A DNA stretch of 64,000 nucleotides from Phaeodactylibacter xiamenensis (GCF_000759025.1 NZ_JPOS01000020.1:62001-126000), one strand, 5' to 3'. Counted from the stretch's first letter, positions 37,801 to 46,881 are shown. Notes: a model not told the origin generated them from the sequence alone. Translations and numbers: made by a program.

Positions 37801-38781
37801 TCCGGTTCCATTTCCACACTGGATATCATTGCCCTGCGCAAAATGATCCTGGGCCTGGAAAGCGAGCTGCCCAACGGCAACACCTCCTGGCGGTTTGTAG
37901 ATGCCAACCATATCTTCCTAAACCCGAACAACCCCTTCGCCACCCCGATTCCCGAAGTGGTCAATATCAATGGTTTTGACCAGGACCATATGGATGCCAA
38001 CTTCGTAGCGATTAAGGTAGGCGATGTAGACCTTTCGGCTGCACCCAACGACCTTAGCGGAGTTGAAGAACGTGACCCGGAAGGCAGCATGATGGTCCAT
38101 ATACCGGATGTGAGCGTCAACGAAGGGCAGGAATTTACCATTCCATTCACCACCACGGGGCTACATGCTGTACTGGGCTATCAGTTTACTCTGCGCTTCA
38201 ATACCGAAGCCCTAGAGTACATGGAGCTCGTGGCTGGCCCGGTTCCCGGTATGTCAGGGTCCAATTTCAACCTGCAGAAAACGAACGACGGCTGGATCAC
38301 CACAAGCTGGAACCAAACCAGTACCCTTCCTGGGGAAGGGCAGTCAGAACTCTTCGCGATTACCTTCCGCGCCCGGCAGCCCATTGAGTCGCTGGAAGAG
38401 CTGGTCAGCTTCACGAGCGTGCCGACTTCAAAGGAAGCCTACGATATGGAAGGCAATATTATGGATGTGGGGCTCAACTTTGGTGAAGCCATTTCCTCCT
38501 CAGGCAGTGTCCGGGTGGAAGGCTATGAATTGTACCAAAACCGCCCCAACCCCTTCAGCACCAAAACGGTGATTGGCTTCAGGTTGCCGATTGCAGGTGA
38601 AGCAAAAGTGACGGTATACGATATGGCAGGCAAGGTACTCTTTCATCAGGAAGGCTATTACGATGCCGGGGCTCACGAGCTCATCATCAGAGGCACCGAA
38701 CTGGGGGCCTCAGGGTTACTTTACTATCAGTTGCAAACCGCTGACTATGCCGCTACCAGGAAAATGATTCTTATGAATTAA
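34837..38781 (+). CDS. T9SS surface protein with HYR-like repeats, dockerin-like and cohesin-like modules
   Basis: 1,314 residues. A long N-region signal peptide ends near GPALYAQ. Residues about 45-880 are HYR/Ig-like repeats (VAPDITCPGPITVS, PPVMVCPDDVTVA, DNCS motifs). The conserved tail shared with the proteins at 14396 and 39363 follows: a Cys block ending VQDNNGVCP, a carboxypeptidase-regulatory-like domain (about 895-950), a dockerin-like module (about 951-1068; GVSTLDLMFISRHILG, DVNRSGSISTLDIIALRK) and a cohesin-like domain (about 1085-1224; IPDVSVNEGQEFTIPFTT). It ends with a type A T9SS sorting domain (ELYQNRPNPFSTKTVIGF ... ATRKMILMN). Exported and surface-anchored. Codon use is ordinary, unlike its 2,476-aa relative. 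Confidence 0.9.
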   Translation: MKHLLKSNQHSGWPRATYARILQTIGMLAFTLFTGPALYAQCDLACNGGNPNFPLNIPVNGDCNVELAPEDVLEVPIICPGDKILTIRDTMNSIIVSGTNLVLFDPAPYEGQVLSVTVTDATTGIFCNSFIRAVDISPPVISCVNDTISCIADTSAVVLGAPAVSDNCSDDISLSYFDNFTNFTCANDNKAILERVWSAADEQGNTSSCSQFILLERPDLNTDIEFPLDTLLSCEVGDPTLNMTGQPELFGIIIENTNECDLNVTFNDDTLNLCGNIEYQIQRTWTVTESCSGTMATDLQLITVVDTVAPDITCPGPITVSTNTGACWATVTLPPPTVVDNCDPDATFFVSTSFGAVGVGPHNFVPVGTHTIQYSSIDFCGNSQSCTTTLNVVDQEPPTAVCEETTVVSVSNNGQGTVFAATFNDGSNDNCAQQLFFKARRMTTGSCNGLNGDDSNIPGYQEWFDDNVSFCCEEIDSTDIRVILRVYEIDPGIGPVEPTRELPGGDLFGHFTECMVNVEVQDKIAPVVVCPQNQTIDCTDDYSDLSIFGNATVMDNCSAETTLEETVDVDNCGEGTITRTFSAVDPSGNIGGCIQTIQVVNQNPLTLGLIDFPDDYTITICGAPTDPDDLPPGFDEPVVMDPGCSMIGINHTDEFYDVSFPACYKILREWVVLDWCQYDPENPSAGGRFSDVQVIKVEDLNPPVMVCPDDVTVAMGSMCGQGPVVLPDVTADDCSTNILITNDSPYADVGGANGSGIYPEGTTVVNFYANDRCGNVSTCSVEVTVEDQTAPQPVCIVGLSINLAMMNGEPMAMINAGAFDGSTIDNCTPANEIDLTIRRAGTGQPTTPQLTFTCEDVGNQMIEFWAEDASGNSAHCLTVIAVQDNNGVCPQAASGMIAGEVTTESGQYVEGVMVEVMSSDPMMAYTTNDGFFELLGVPFGGSYTVRPERNADPLNGVSTLDLMFISRHILGVQPLNTPYKMIAADVNRSGSISTLDIIALRKMILGLESELPNGNTSWRFVDANHIFLNPNNPFATPIPEVVNINGFDQDHMDANFVAIKVGDVDLSAAPNDLSGVEERDPEGSMMVHIPDVSVNEGQEFTIPFTTTGLHAVLGYQFTLRFNTEALEYMELVAGPVPGMSGSNFNLQKTNDGWITTSWNQTSTLPGEGQSELFAITFRARQPIESLEELVSFTSVPTSKEAYDMEGNIMDVGLNFGEAISSSGSVRVEGYELYQNRPNPFSTKTVIGFRLPIAGEAKVTVYDMAGKVLFHQEGYYDAGAHELIIRGTELGASGLLYYQLQTADYAATRKMILMN

Positions 38782-38906
38782 TAATTCCGGCAAAACACCC
38801 TTTGTGCAACCGCCCAAACGCCAGACTTCCCAACTGGTACGGCGGGTGCACAAACGGGCTGTTCTACCGGATCCGTTTGACAACATTCCCAAAATGTTCC
38901 CAATTC

Positions 38907-38939
38907 GCCCCCGTTTTCCCAGCGGGGGCAATTTTTTTT
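38907..38939 (+). terminator. Intrinsic terminator after the 1,314-aa surface protein
   Basis: GCCCCCG (38907-38913) pairs with CGGGGGC (38923-38929), extended by AATT/AATT around one bulged C, and is followed by eight T residues (38932-38939). Confidence 0.9.
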
Positions 38940-39362
38940 GCAAGGCTTAGCATTAATTCATATATTGTGATCGAAAATTCATCCCCCCGTATTTTCTGTT
39001 TATTTCGGAGAAACGATGAATGCAGTTCCCCCCCCGCAGTATTCAATTTCTCCACGAGCTTTGAGAGGCTAGGTTACAGCTTAACCAAGCCAAAAACAAG
39101 GAAGATGGCAGTTCGCTGCCGTCTTCCTATTTCTTCCCGCATCCATACCTGAGGAAATCGCCTCAAAAACGTGCAAACGCTACTTTTTAGCGTCCGCTTA
39201 GGTCGTCTACCCGGGCTTTACAATGCCTTCCCCTTACGATTAACTTAACTTAGAATACGCTTCGCGGTTGCTGATAACACATAGGTTGCCTCCCCCCACC
39301 ATGCTGCTATCGGATGGCCGCTTAGGACTACTTGATTTACCTGTTCACAATCATAAACCCAT
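38940..39362. other. Intergenic leader of the 890-aa surface protein gene
   Basis: About 420 bases with no convincing gene. It holds the strong hairpin listed at 39099-39128. The remainder shows no promoter that I can match with confidence. Confidence 0.4.
39099..39128 (+). terminator. Strong hairpin with TTCG loop upstream of the 890-aa surface protein gene
   Basis: A 13-bp stem (one G-U) joins AGGAAGATGGCAG (39099-39111) and CTGCCGTCTTCCT (39116-39128) around a TTCG tetraloop, with ATTTCTT after it. It sits 160 bases beyond the terminator of the previous gene and 235 bases before the next start. That suggests a short separate transcript or an attenuator in the leader. Confidence 0.7.
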
Positions 39363-42035
39363 ATGAAACTTAAAAACCGAACCCTGTTTTTTTTGTGCGT
39401 ACTTCTTTCCTGGGGGCACTCCATGTTTGCACTACCTGATACCCATTCCTCCGACGATCCCATCGCTCCTACTGCAATTTGCGATGACGAGGTTAACGTA
39501 TCCCTGACGGGGAATGGGGAGGCTATTGTTTTCGCCGGCACTTTTGATGAGGGTAGCAACGATAACGTTTGCTTTGCCGGTGTGAAGGTCCGGCGTATGG
39601 GGCAGAGTTATGCCGCTTTCGGCCCCTTCGTTACTTTTGATTGTGCCGATATAGGGCAAACAGTTATGGTGGAATTGCTGGCCATCGACTGCGCTGGCAA
39701 TTCCAACAGCTGTTGGTCCGCAGTAACGGTGGAGGATAAACTGACCCCAAGCCTGCATTGCCCGCCTACACAATCTGTAGCCTGCCATCAGTCGGCGGAT
39801 TGGGATTACGTCGGAACGCCTAATGCCTTTGACAATTGCGGTGTTGCCAATCTGGTATTCAACGATCAGGAAAGCACAAATTCCTGTGGTTCCGGTCAGA
39901 TCGTCCGCATTTGGACCGCAACGGACAACTACGGTAATACCAGCACTTGTACACAGACGATTTATCTCTACGATAATACCCCAATTGAAGTCCACTTCCC
40001 ACCCGATTACGTTACCTATGATTGCACTACAGTAGACGACCTGGCACCGGAAAACCTTCCCGCGCCCTTTGCCCGTCCGGAAATCCTATACGAAGATTGC
40101 GAGCTGATCGCTACCAACTACGAGGATTGGGTCTTTACCGCTGCTTCCGAATCCTGTGTTAAAATCCTCCGCGAATGGCGGGTAATTGATTGGTGTACCT
40201 ACGAATACGGCGGCAGCACCGGGATCTGGAGCGAAACTCAAATCCTGAAAATCCAGGATACACTTCCACCGGTTTTTACCTGCCCGGACGATCTGCTTGT
40301 TCCCACCTCTTTTACAACTTGCACCGCGAGCTTTACATTGCCCCAGCCAACAGACATTCAGGACTGCCTGCCGGGCGTGGAGGTGAGTGCATTTGGTGAC
40401 CTTGGCAGCGGCTTCCAGTATTCCGGCGTGCCCGTTGGCGTTTATGAAATGAAGTACGTACTGAAGGACGGTTGCAACAACACCAGCAGTTGCGAAATCA
40501 CTGTTACCGTAGAGGACGGCACCGCACCCACTCCGGTCTGCCTCGAAGGGGTGTCCATAACCCTGATGCAGGGCGGGATGAATGAACTTTCTGCATCCGC
40601 CATCGAAATAGGCAGCAGCTATGACAACTGTACTGATTACGAAAACCTCGAACTGCGCCTTGGCTTCGAGCCTGGCCCGGGGCAAACCACACCACCTGCA
40701 ACCGATGCTCTGACCTTTACCTGCGACAACCTCGGTATGAATGTGATTGCTCTCTGGGTGGGCGATAAATCAGGGAACTGGGGCTATTGCCTGACGAGCG
40801 CTGTGGTGCAGGACAACGTCGGCGTTTGCGATCCTGATACCACTTCTACTGATCCAATGGCGGCAATCGCCGGGCATGTTTATGATTTTCAGGGCGACAA
40901 AATACCGGATACAGAAGTACGGCTGAATGATCTGGATATGGCAATGACGGATATCCTGGGCGATTATCGGTTTAGCGGAATGCCCATGGGCGGCAGTTAC
41001 GAAATCACGGCTCAAAAATCGGATGACCCAAGAGCAGGCATTACTACCGGCGATTTGCTGGCCATCGCCCGTTACCTGATGGGCGTAGACACCATCACCA
41101 GCCCTTACCAACTGGCCGCTGCAGATGTGGACCAGTCCGGAACCCTGGATTCAGACGATATTATGATGCTCCACTTCATCCTGCTGGGGGTTCAGCCCGA
41201 TCTGGCTGAAGGCTTAGGGTGGCGGTTCATCCCGGAGTCCTTTGTTTTTCCCAATGATACTTTGGTGACGGTGGGCTATCCTGAAGCCATCCTGATTGAT
41301 ACCCTTGGGGCAGACTTCATGAATGGGCACTTCGTCGGCATCAAGCTGGGGGATGTCAATGGCAGCTCGATGGAGGATACGTCTTCCACATTCCAATCCC
41401 TGGAGAACCGGAGCATTAAAACCGCTGACATCGTCATTCGGGACGAAGTGCTTCAGCCGGGTCAGGAATACCAGCTGTCAGTTTCCATTAGCGCCCATCT
41501 GACTGGGGGAGTATTACAGCTTTCGCATCCGGATTTGGAAGTGATTGGCGCGGAAGCCGCTTCCGTTGAGGCTGTATTCCTTCACGCTGCTCCCGATGGT
41601 TCCACCACACTAAGCTGGTTGGGAGATGCCGGGCAAGGACAGCCGGCTTTCACGCTTAGTGTCAGGGCAAAGCAAACGGTCCCGGTAAGCCAGGCTTTAT
41701 CGTTGTCTGCCCAAAGCCGCGCCATGAAAAATGCGGAAGACTACGGGCTTGCTCTGGGTTTTGGAGCACCCGCTTTCGACACACAGGTTAAGGTGCAGCC
41801 TAACCCCTTCCGGGAAACATTATTGCTGCAGTATACACTGCCCGCCTCAGAAGAAGTAAAACTTCAAATCTGGAATGCGAAAGGTCAAGTCGTACTGACA
41901 CAATTCCGGCCGGGCTTCAGAGGTGTCAACCAATGGAACCTCCCCGCTTACCAGCTGCAGGTACCCGGCACCTACTTCTACCGGTTGTCTTCAGAAAGCC
42001 TGCAGCATCAGGGGCGTTTGGTCCGGATGCCGTAG
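39363..42035 (+). CDS. T9SS surface protein, smaller paralogue with dockerin-like and cohesin-like modules
   Basis: 890 residues with a signal peptide (MKLKNRTLFFLCVLLSWGHS region). Residues about 35-490 are HYR/Ig-like repeats (APTAICDDEVNVSLTG, LHCPPTQSVACH, DNCGVANLVF). Then come a carboxypeptidase-regulatory-like domain (about 500-556), a dockerin-like module (about 556-670; GITTGDLLAIARYLMG, DVDQSGTLDSDDIMMLHF), a weaker cohesin-like domain (about 683-806) and a type A sorting domain (VQPNPFRETLLLQYTL ... LQHQGRLVRMP). It is built like the C-terminal halves of the proteins at 14396 and 34837, so the three are paralogues with different numbers of repeats. It is likely exported and exposed at the cell surface. 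Confidence 0.88.
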   Translation: MKLKNRTLFFLCVLLSWGHSMFALPDTHSSDDPIAPTAICDDEVNVSLTGNGEAIVFAGTFDEGSNDNVCFAGVKVRRMGQSYAAFGPFVTFDCADIGQTVMVELLAIDCAGNSNSCWSAVTVEDKLTPSLHCPPTQSVACHQSADWDYVGTPNAFDNCGVANLVFNDQESTNSCGSGQIVRIWTATDNYGNTSTCTQTIYLYDNTPIEVHFPPDYVTYDCTTVDDLAPENLPAPFARPEILYEDCELIATNYEDWVFTAASESCVKILREWRVIDWCTYEYGGSTGIWSETQILKIQDTLPPVFTCPDDLLVPTSFTTCTASFTLPQPTDIQDCLPGVEVSAFGDLGSGFQYSGVPVGVYEMKYVLKDGCNNTSSCEITVTVEDGTAPTPVCLEGVSITLMQGGMNELSASAIEIGSSYDNCTDYENLELRLGFEPGPGQTTPPATDALTFTCDNLGMNVIALWVGDKSGNWGYCLTSAVVQDNVGVCDPDTTSTDPMAAIAGHVYDFQGDKIPDTEVRLNDLDMAMTDILGDYRFSGMPMGGSYEITAQKSDDPRAGITTGDLLAIARYLMGVDTITSPYQLAAADVDQSGTLDSDDIMMLHFILLGVQPDLAEGLGWRFIPESFVFPNDTLVTVGYPEAILIDTLGADFMNGHFVGIKLGDVNGSSMEDTSSTFQSLENRSIKTADIVIRDEVLQPGQEYQLSVSISAHLTGGVLQLSHPDLEVIGAEAASVEAVFLHAAPDGSTTLSWLGDAGQGQPAFTLSVRAKQTVPVSQALSLSAQSRAMKNAEDYGLALGFGAPAFDTQVKVQPNPFRETLLLQYTLPASEEVKLQIWNAKGQVVLTQFRPGFRGVNQWNLPAYQLQVPGTYFYRLSSESLQHQGRLVRMP

Positions 42036-42067
42036 CAAGAATTCGTTTTATTGTTTAAGTGTAATGC

Positions 42068-42102
42068 AGAGGGCCGGGCCGCGAGGTTTTGCCCTCTTTT
42101 TC
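42068..42102 (+). terminator. Intrinsic terminator after the 890-aa surface protein
   Basis: AGAGGGC (42068-42074) pairs with GCCCTCT (42091-42097), followed by a T run (TTTTT). Confidence 0.8.
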
Positions 42103-42134
42103 GTACCTGATCCCACGCTTTTGAGCTGCCAAAA

Positions 42135-43523
42135 ATGTATATTTGGAGGATGACTACGGAAGCACAACTTGCAGAATGGAAACGTGCCTGGCGCCACTTA
42201 CTGAGCGAAAGCCTGGGCAGGGTCTTCGATGCGATTGAAGAGCGCTTGCCAGCAGGCAGCGAAAAGGCAGACGAGTTGCTCTTGCTGAAAGCCCAGCTTA
42301 ATGAGGCCAACCGGGCTAAAGTCATGGGCGTCAAATCCAGTGAAGACCTGCAACTGGACTACAACCGCATCCGTTTGCACTTGCTGGAATGGATTGACGG
42401 ATTAGAAATTACAGATTTTAATGCCGCTGCATCCGGGCTAAAGCCCAAAGGAAGAGGTGTGCTGCTGCACAAAATCCCCCGGCAGATGGAAGTAGGCAGG
42501 GAAGAAGTCTGTGTCATTCGCCTGGCCTACGACCGCGCCGTCATCGCGGATAATCTGGAGCTGACAGAAGCCGTAGAGGTTAAGGAAGTAACTGTTTCGG
42601 AAGTCATGGAAGCGGAGCTGATTGATGCCAACAGCGAACCAGCGTTCCGCATCCGCACCTATCACGATGAGCGGCAGTTTCTGGAGGTAGGGGCCTACAC
42701 GGAGTGGAAGTTTTATGTGGAGCCCATACGGGAAGGCACCTTTCGGCTGTTGCTCAAACTGACCGTCATCGAAGAAGTAATGGGCGCCCGCGAACGCCGA
42801 AATATCACTTGGGAAGAACAGGTACAGATCGTCACAGAATCTGATATAACGGAACCGGCTACATTCCGTGCTGCCGGAGTCGCCTTATCTGCACCCAGCG
42901 TACCTCCGCTCAGCCCCACAATGACAGGCGGCGGTGCATTTCCCGGAGCACCCTCCGCGCCCCGGCGTACCGACCCGTTTTCCCCGGCTGCAAAAGAAGA
43001 GCAGACAACCCGGCCTTCAGCAGGGACAGGCACACCAAAACGGAGTACGGCGCAACAACAGCAGCAGCCACAACCAGCTCCTGCAAATGCTAAAGGGCGA
43101 AGCCTGGTCCGCCGGCTCTCCATCGCGGCCAGTGTAGTGCTGATTGTTGGCTTTGGCGGGCTGTACCTGCTCTCCACCGGCGAGAAAAGCGCTGCAGAGG
43201 AACAGTATCCGGCTAATGAGGTACCCGGCAAAGTGGTGGAACCTACTGAGCGCCCCGTTGCTTTACCATCAGGTGTGAGGTGGTCTGCCGCCTTAAGCAA
43301 CCGGAGGATCCTCCGGTCGGACCCACTGCCGGCAAGGCCTGCTGCACCTGTGGTGTTCGAAGTCTGCGTGGCCGCATCCGGTGAAGTAGTGAAAGTAATG
43401 CCGGTTCCGCAGAGTGCCGCTGACCGGCAATGGGTAGCACAGGTAGCCCGCAGCCTGAATTCCTGGGCTTTTGAGCCTGCCGTCGGAGAGACTTGCGGTA
43501 CCTTCACTTATCTACCTGAATAA
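42135..43523 (+). CDS. EAD11-like / transmembrane / TonB-C-like protein
   Basis: 462 residues. Residues about 10-95 resemble effector-associated domain 11, a small helical adaptor of bacterial conflict-type systems, with the typical LLLLKAQLNEANRAKVMG and YNRIRLHLLEWIDGL elements. Residues about 105-245 form a beta-rich region (CVIRLAYDRAVIADNL, EWKFYVEPIREGTFRLLLKL). A Pro/Gln-rich linker follows, then one membrane helix (about 335-353; IAASVVLIVGFGGLYLL). The C-terminal 75 residues resemble a TonB-type C-terminal fold (VVFEVCVAASGEVVKVMPV ... WAFEPAVG). The N-terminal part would be cytosolic and the C-terminal part periplasmic. A second start at 42150 is possible; TATATTTG, a -7-like octamer, lies at 42138-42145 and would suit it. 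Function is unknown. Confidence 0.68.
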   Translation: MYIWRMTTEAQLAEWKRAWRHLLSESLGRVFDAIEERLPAGSEKADELLLLKAQLNEANRAKVMGVKSSEDLQLDYNRIRLHLLEWIDGLEITDFNAAASGLKPKGRGVLLHKIPRQMEVGREEVCVIRLAYDRAVIADNLELTEAVEVKEVTVSEVMEAELIDANSEPAFRIRTYHDERQFLEVGAYTEWKFYVEPIREGTFRLLLKLTVIEEVMGARERRNITWEEQVQIVTESDITEPATFRAAGVALSAPSVPPLSPTMTGGGAFPGAPSAPRRTDPFSPAAKEEQTTRPSAGTGTPKRSTAQQQQQPQPAPANAKGRSLVRRLSIAASVVLIVGFGGLYLLSTGEKSAAEEQYPANEVPGKVVEPTERPVALPSGVRWSAALSNRRILRSDPLPARPAAPVVFEVCVAASGEVVKVMPVPQSAADRQWVAQVARSLNSWAFEPAVGETCGTFTYLPE

Positions 43524-43608
43524 TCCGAATTCTTTGGAAACTGGTCGATCAAAATTGCCCATCTTTGAATTTCTGTGTTTTTTCACCCTCAAAACCAAAA
43601 AGGCTTAA

Positions 43609-46212
43609 ATGACCTACGATAATTTCACGACAAAATCCCAGGAAGCCATTCAGAAAGCCCAGCAAATCGCCGGTAGTTTAGACCAGCAACAGGTCGGCAC
43701 CGCCCACCTCGTCCGGGGGATTCTGGAAATAGAAGAAGATGTTGCCACTTTTCTCTTCAGCAAATGCGGTGTGAGCATGACCACCCTGCGCAAGGGGCTG
43801 GAAAAATCCATCGTGGCTACCCCGAAGGTGAAAGGTACCGAAAAGCAATTTCTAACCAAGCCTGCCAATAAAGCACTCAGCCGTGCAAAAAAACTCCTGC
43901 CTGATTTTGGTGATGAGTATATCTCTATTGAGCTCATGCTTATGGGCATCGCCCTTGGTGATGATGAAACGGGTAAATTGTTGCAGGCAGAGGGCGCTAC
44001 GGAGGAAGCCCTTAGCGCCGCCATCGAAGAGCTGCGCAAGGGGCGAAAAGTCACTGACCAAAGCGCAGAAAGTGGCTACAATTCTCTAAAGAAATTCGCC
44101 ATCAACCTCAACGAGCGGGCAGAATCCGGCAAGCTCGACCCCATCATCGGGCGGGATGAGGAAATCCGCCGCGTACTCCATATCCTGAGCCGACGTAAGA
44201 AAAACAACCCTATCCTGATCGGCGAAGCAGGCGTAGGGAAAACCGCCATCGTGGAAGGCATTGCCTGGCGGATCGTACAGGGCGATGTGCCCGAAAACCT
44301 CCGCGAAAAGAAAATCCTGACCCTCGATATCGCTGCCCTGATCGCGGGTGCGAAATACAAGGGGGAGTTCGAAGAACGCCTGAAAGCAGTGATTAAGGAA
44401 GTCGCGGACTCCAATGGCGAAGTCATCCTGTTTGTAGATGAGATCCATACGCTTATCGGAGCAGGCGGGGGCAATGGTGCTATGGATGCGGCCAATATCC
44501 TAAAGCCTGCCCTGGCGCGGGGAGAGCTGCGGACCATTGGCGCGACTACTTTGGACGAATACCAAAAGTACTTTGAGAAAGACAAAGCCCTGGTGCGCCG
44601 CTTCCAAACCGTCCTAATCGAAGAGCCTAGCGTGGAGGATACCATCTCCATCCTCCGCGGGCTGCAGGAGAGGTATGAGGTCTATCACAAAATCGAGATA
44701 CTGGACAGTGCGCTTATCGCCGCTGCGGAGTTGTCCCACCGGTACATCGCCGACCGCCACTTGCCGGATAAAGCCATTGACCTGATTGATGAGGCGGCTG
44801 CTAAACTCCGTCTTGAACTGGACTCCGTACCGGAAGAAATAGACGAGTGGGACCGACGGGTGCGTCAGCTGGAAATTGAGCGGGAAGCCCTCAAGCGGGA
44901 AGGCAACGACCGCAAAGTGGAAGCCATCAATGAGCAAATTGCCAATGCACGGGAAAAACGGGATGGCATCCGCGCCACCTGGAAGAACGAAAAGGAAATC
45001 GTGGACACCATTCAGGGCATTAAAAAGCGCCTGGAGGAACTGGAAACGGAAGCCGCTAAAGCCGAACGCAACAGTGATTTTGAGCTGGTGGCCAAAATCC
45101 GCTACGGCCAGATGCAGGAACAGGAAGCCATGCTCAAAGCAGCTGAGGAAAAGTTGGGCGAGCTCTCCGAAGAGAAGCGCTTCACCAACGACGAGGTTTC
45201 CGGCGATGATATTGCCGAGATTGTCTCCCGCTGGACGGGCATTCCCGTGACCAAGATGCTGCAAAGTGAAAAGGACAAACTCCTGCGCCTCGAGGATGAG
45301 CTGCATAAGCGCCTGATCGGTCAGGATGAAGCGGTACGCGCAGTAGCCGATGCAGTGCGCCGCAGCCGGGCTGGATTACAGGATGTGGACCGCCCGATTG
45401 GCTCCTTTATCTTCCTCGGGCCCACCGGCGTGGGCAAAACCGAACTCGCCAAGGCTCTTGCTGAAGTCCTGTTTAATGACGAAAAGGCCATCACCCGTAT
45501 CGATATGAGCGAGTATCAGGAGCGGCATGCGGTTTCCCGCCTTGTGGGTGCGCCTCCGGGCTACGTGGGCTACGATGAAGGCGGGCAACTGACTGAAGCG
45601 GTGCGCCGCCGGCCCTATTCCATTGTACTGCTGGATGAGATCGAAAAGGCACACCCCGATACCTTTAATGTCCTGCTGCAAGTCCTTGATGATGGCCGCC
45701 TGACAGATAATAAGGGGCGGGTAGCTAATTTCCGGAATACCCTCATCATCATGACTTCCAACATGGGCGCCGAGGTTATCCTGGAAAATTTTGAGGATCT
45801 GATCGAGTTGCCTGAAGACAAACAGCCGGAAGTGCTGGATGCTACCAAAGATGAAGTTTTCGACTTGCTGGAAGAAGAGCTGCGCCCGGAATTTCTGAAC
45901 CGCATTGATGAGCGCATCATGTTCCTGCCGTTAACCCGGGAGGAAATCAAGCAGATTCTCCACTTGCTACTACGAAAGGTGAAAAAAATGCTTGGCGATC
46001 AGGGTATGTCCATCGAACTGACACCGGCTGCCGAAGACCTGCTGGCCGAGATGGGCTACGACCCGCAGTTTGGTGCCCGGCCCATGAAGCGGGTCCTTCA
46101 AAAGGAGGTGGTCAATGAGCTGTCCAAGCATGTACTGGCGGGCACTTTTGTTGCGGGCGACACCATCGTGGTAGCTGAAAAGGATGACGAACTGACGTTC
46201 GAAAAGAAATAG
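43609..46212 (+). CDS. clpB: ATP-dependent chaperone ClpB
   Basis: 867 residues, the normal ClpB length. It is a cytosolic hexameric disaggregase that rescues aggregated proteins with DnaK. The N-terminal Clp repeat domain ([20 protein letters not shown]) is followed by the first AAA+ domain (Walker A GEAGVGKT at about 205; Walker [16 protein letters not shown]). Then come a coiled-coil middle domain (about 400-520; [20 protein letters not shown]), the second AAA+ domain (GPTGVGKT at about 604; [12 protein letters not shown]) and the small C-terminal domain ([14 protein letters not shown]). The middle domain and the absence of a ClpP-binding tripeptide loop separate it from ClpA/ClpC. It converges with the TrpF-like gene 9 bases away. 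Confidence 0.96.
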   Translation: MTYDNFTTKSQEAIQKAQQIAGSLDQQQVGTAHLVRGILEIEEDVATFLFSKCGVSMTTLRKGLEKSIVATPKVKGTEKQFLTKPANKALSRAKKLLPDFGDEYISIELMLMGIALGDDETGKLLQAEGATEEALSAAIEELRKGRKVTDQSAESGYNSLKKFAINLNERAESGKLDPIIGRDEEIRRVLHILSRRKKNNPILIGEAGVGKTAIVEGIAWRIVQGDVPENLREKKILTLDIAALIAGAKYKGEFEERLKAVIKEVADSNGEVILFVDEIHTLIGAGGGNGAMDAANILKPALARGELRTIGATTLDEYQKYFEKDKALVRRFQTVLIEEPSVEDTISILRGLQERYEVYHKIEILDSALIAAAELSHRYIADRHLPDKAIDLIDEAAAKLRLELDSVPEEIDEWDRRVRQLEIEREALKREGNDRKVEAINEQIANAREKRDGIRATWKNEKEIVDTIQGIKKRLEELETEAAKAERNSDFELVAKIRYGQMQEQEAMLKAAEEKLGELSEEKRFTNDEVSGDDIAEIVSRWTGIPVTKMLQSEKDKLLRLEDELHKRLIGQDEAVRAVADAVRRSRAGLQDVDRPIGSFIFLGPTGVGKTELAKALAEVLFNDEKAITRIDMSEYQERHAVSRLVGAPPGYVGYDEGGQLTEAVRRRPYSIVLLDEIEKAHPDTFNVLLQVLDDGRLTDNKGRVANFRNTLIIMTSNMGAEVILENFEDLIELPEDKQPEVLDATKDEVFDLLEEELRPEFLNRIDERIMFLPLTREEIKQILHLLLRKVKKMLGDQGMSIELTPAAEDLLAEMGYDPQFGARPMKRVLQKEVVNELSKHVLAGTFVAGDTIVVAEKDDELTFEKK

Positions 46213-46221
46213 GTACGTCTG

Positions 46222-46881
46222 TCAGGCAACTGCATGGAAAAAAGCCGCCAACTTCGCCTCGTCAAGTTGGCCATCGGTGCGGACTCCGCTGCACAGGTCA
46301 ATGCCAAATGGCTGTACTGCCTCAATGGCCTGCCGGACGTTTTGAGCATTCAGGCCGCCGGCGAGAAAAACCGGAGCCCGGGCTTGTTCCACAATCCGGC
46401 GGCTAAGTGACCAGTCGTGCGTACGCCCGGTGCCCCCCAGTTCCTTGATTTTGAGGCTAGGGTTGCCGCTGTCGAGCAGCAGTGCATCCACCGATTCCGA
46501 TACCCGGACCGCTTCCTCAACGGAGCCCTCATCAAGAACATGAATAACCTGAACGAGCTTAACCGCCGGCAGTGCCGCCCGGATGTCCGCGTAGGTGCCT
46601 TCAGACAGGGCATCAACCAATTGCAGCGTATTGGTGTGGACCTTTTTGTGGTGGGCGATGATCGCTTCCGCTCTGGTCTCGCTGGTCAGCAGAAAACTAG
46701 CAACTGGTGGAGGTATGTCAAGTACAATTTGAGCAATGGCATTGTTCGTTAGCGTACCCGGGCCGCTTGGCATAGGACCTACCAGGCCGAGTGCATCGGC
46801 TCCGTACTGTACGGCGAGTTGAGCCTCCTGGACATTGCTGATGCAACAGATTTTCACCCTTGGAGATACTGATTTATACAT
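46222..46881 (-). CDS. Phosphoribosylanthranilate isomerase-like protein (TrpF family)
   Basis: 219 residues from the ATG at 46881; an in-frame ATG at 46935 adds 18 residues before the natural first strand. TrpF isomerises phosphoribosylanthranilate in tryptophan synthesis. Family elements are present: VKICCISNVQEA (normally KICGI; the catalytic Cys is kept and the next Gly is Cys), YGADALGLVG, the general acid Asp in ALLLDS, GGTGRTHDW, VFLAGGLNAQNV and IDLCSGVRTDG. No other trp gene is nearby, and the sequence is more divergent than a typical operon TrpF. It could therefore be a second copy or have a related substrate. It converges on clpB with almost no spacer. Confidence 0.78.
   Translation of the reverse strand: MYKSVSPRVKICCISNVQEAQLAVQYGADALGLVGPMPSGPGTLTNNAIAQIVLDIPPPVASFLLTSETRAEAIIAHHKKVHTNTLQLVDALSEGTYADIRAALPAVKLVQVIHVLDEGSVEEAVRVSESVDALLLDSGNPSLKIKELGGTGRTHDWSLSRRIVEQARAPVFLAGGLNAQNVRQAIEAVQPFGIDLCSGVRTDGQLDEAKLAAFFHAVA

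Noticed and set aside
14396-42035. A true cellulosome
   Set aside because: No dockerin-bearing glycoside hydrolase or carbohydrate-binding module is present; the GH113-like protein at 8807 has no dockerin. The modules are on structural repeat proteins.
42138-42145. TATATTTG as a firm promoter for the EAD11-like gene
   Set aside because: The nearest TTG is only 14 bases upstream instead of about 19, and the box overlaps the first possible start, so I mention it only as a reason for start uncertainty.
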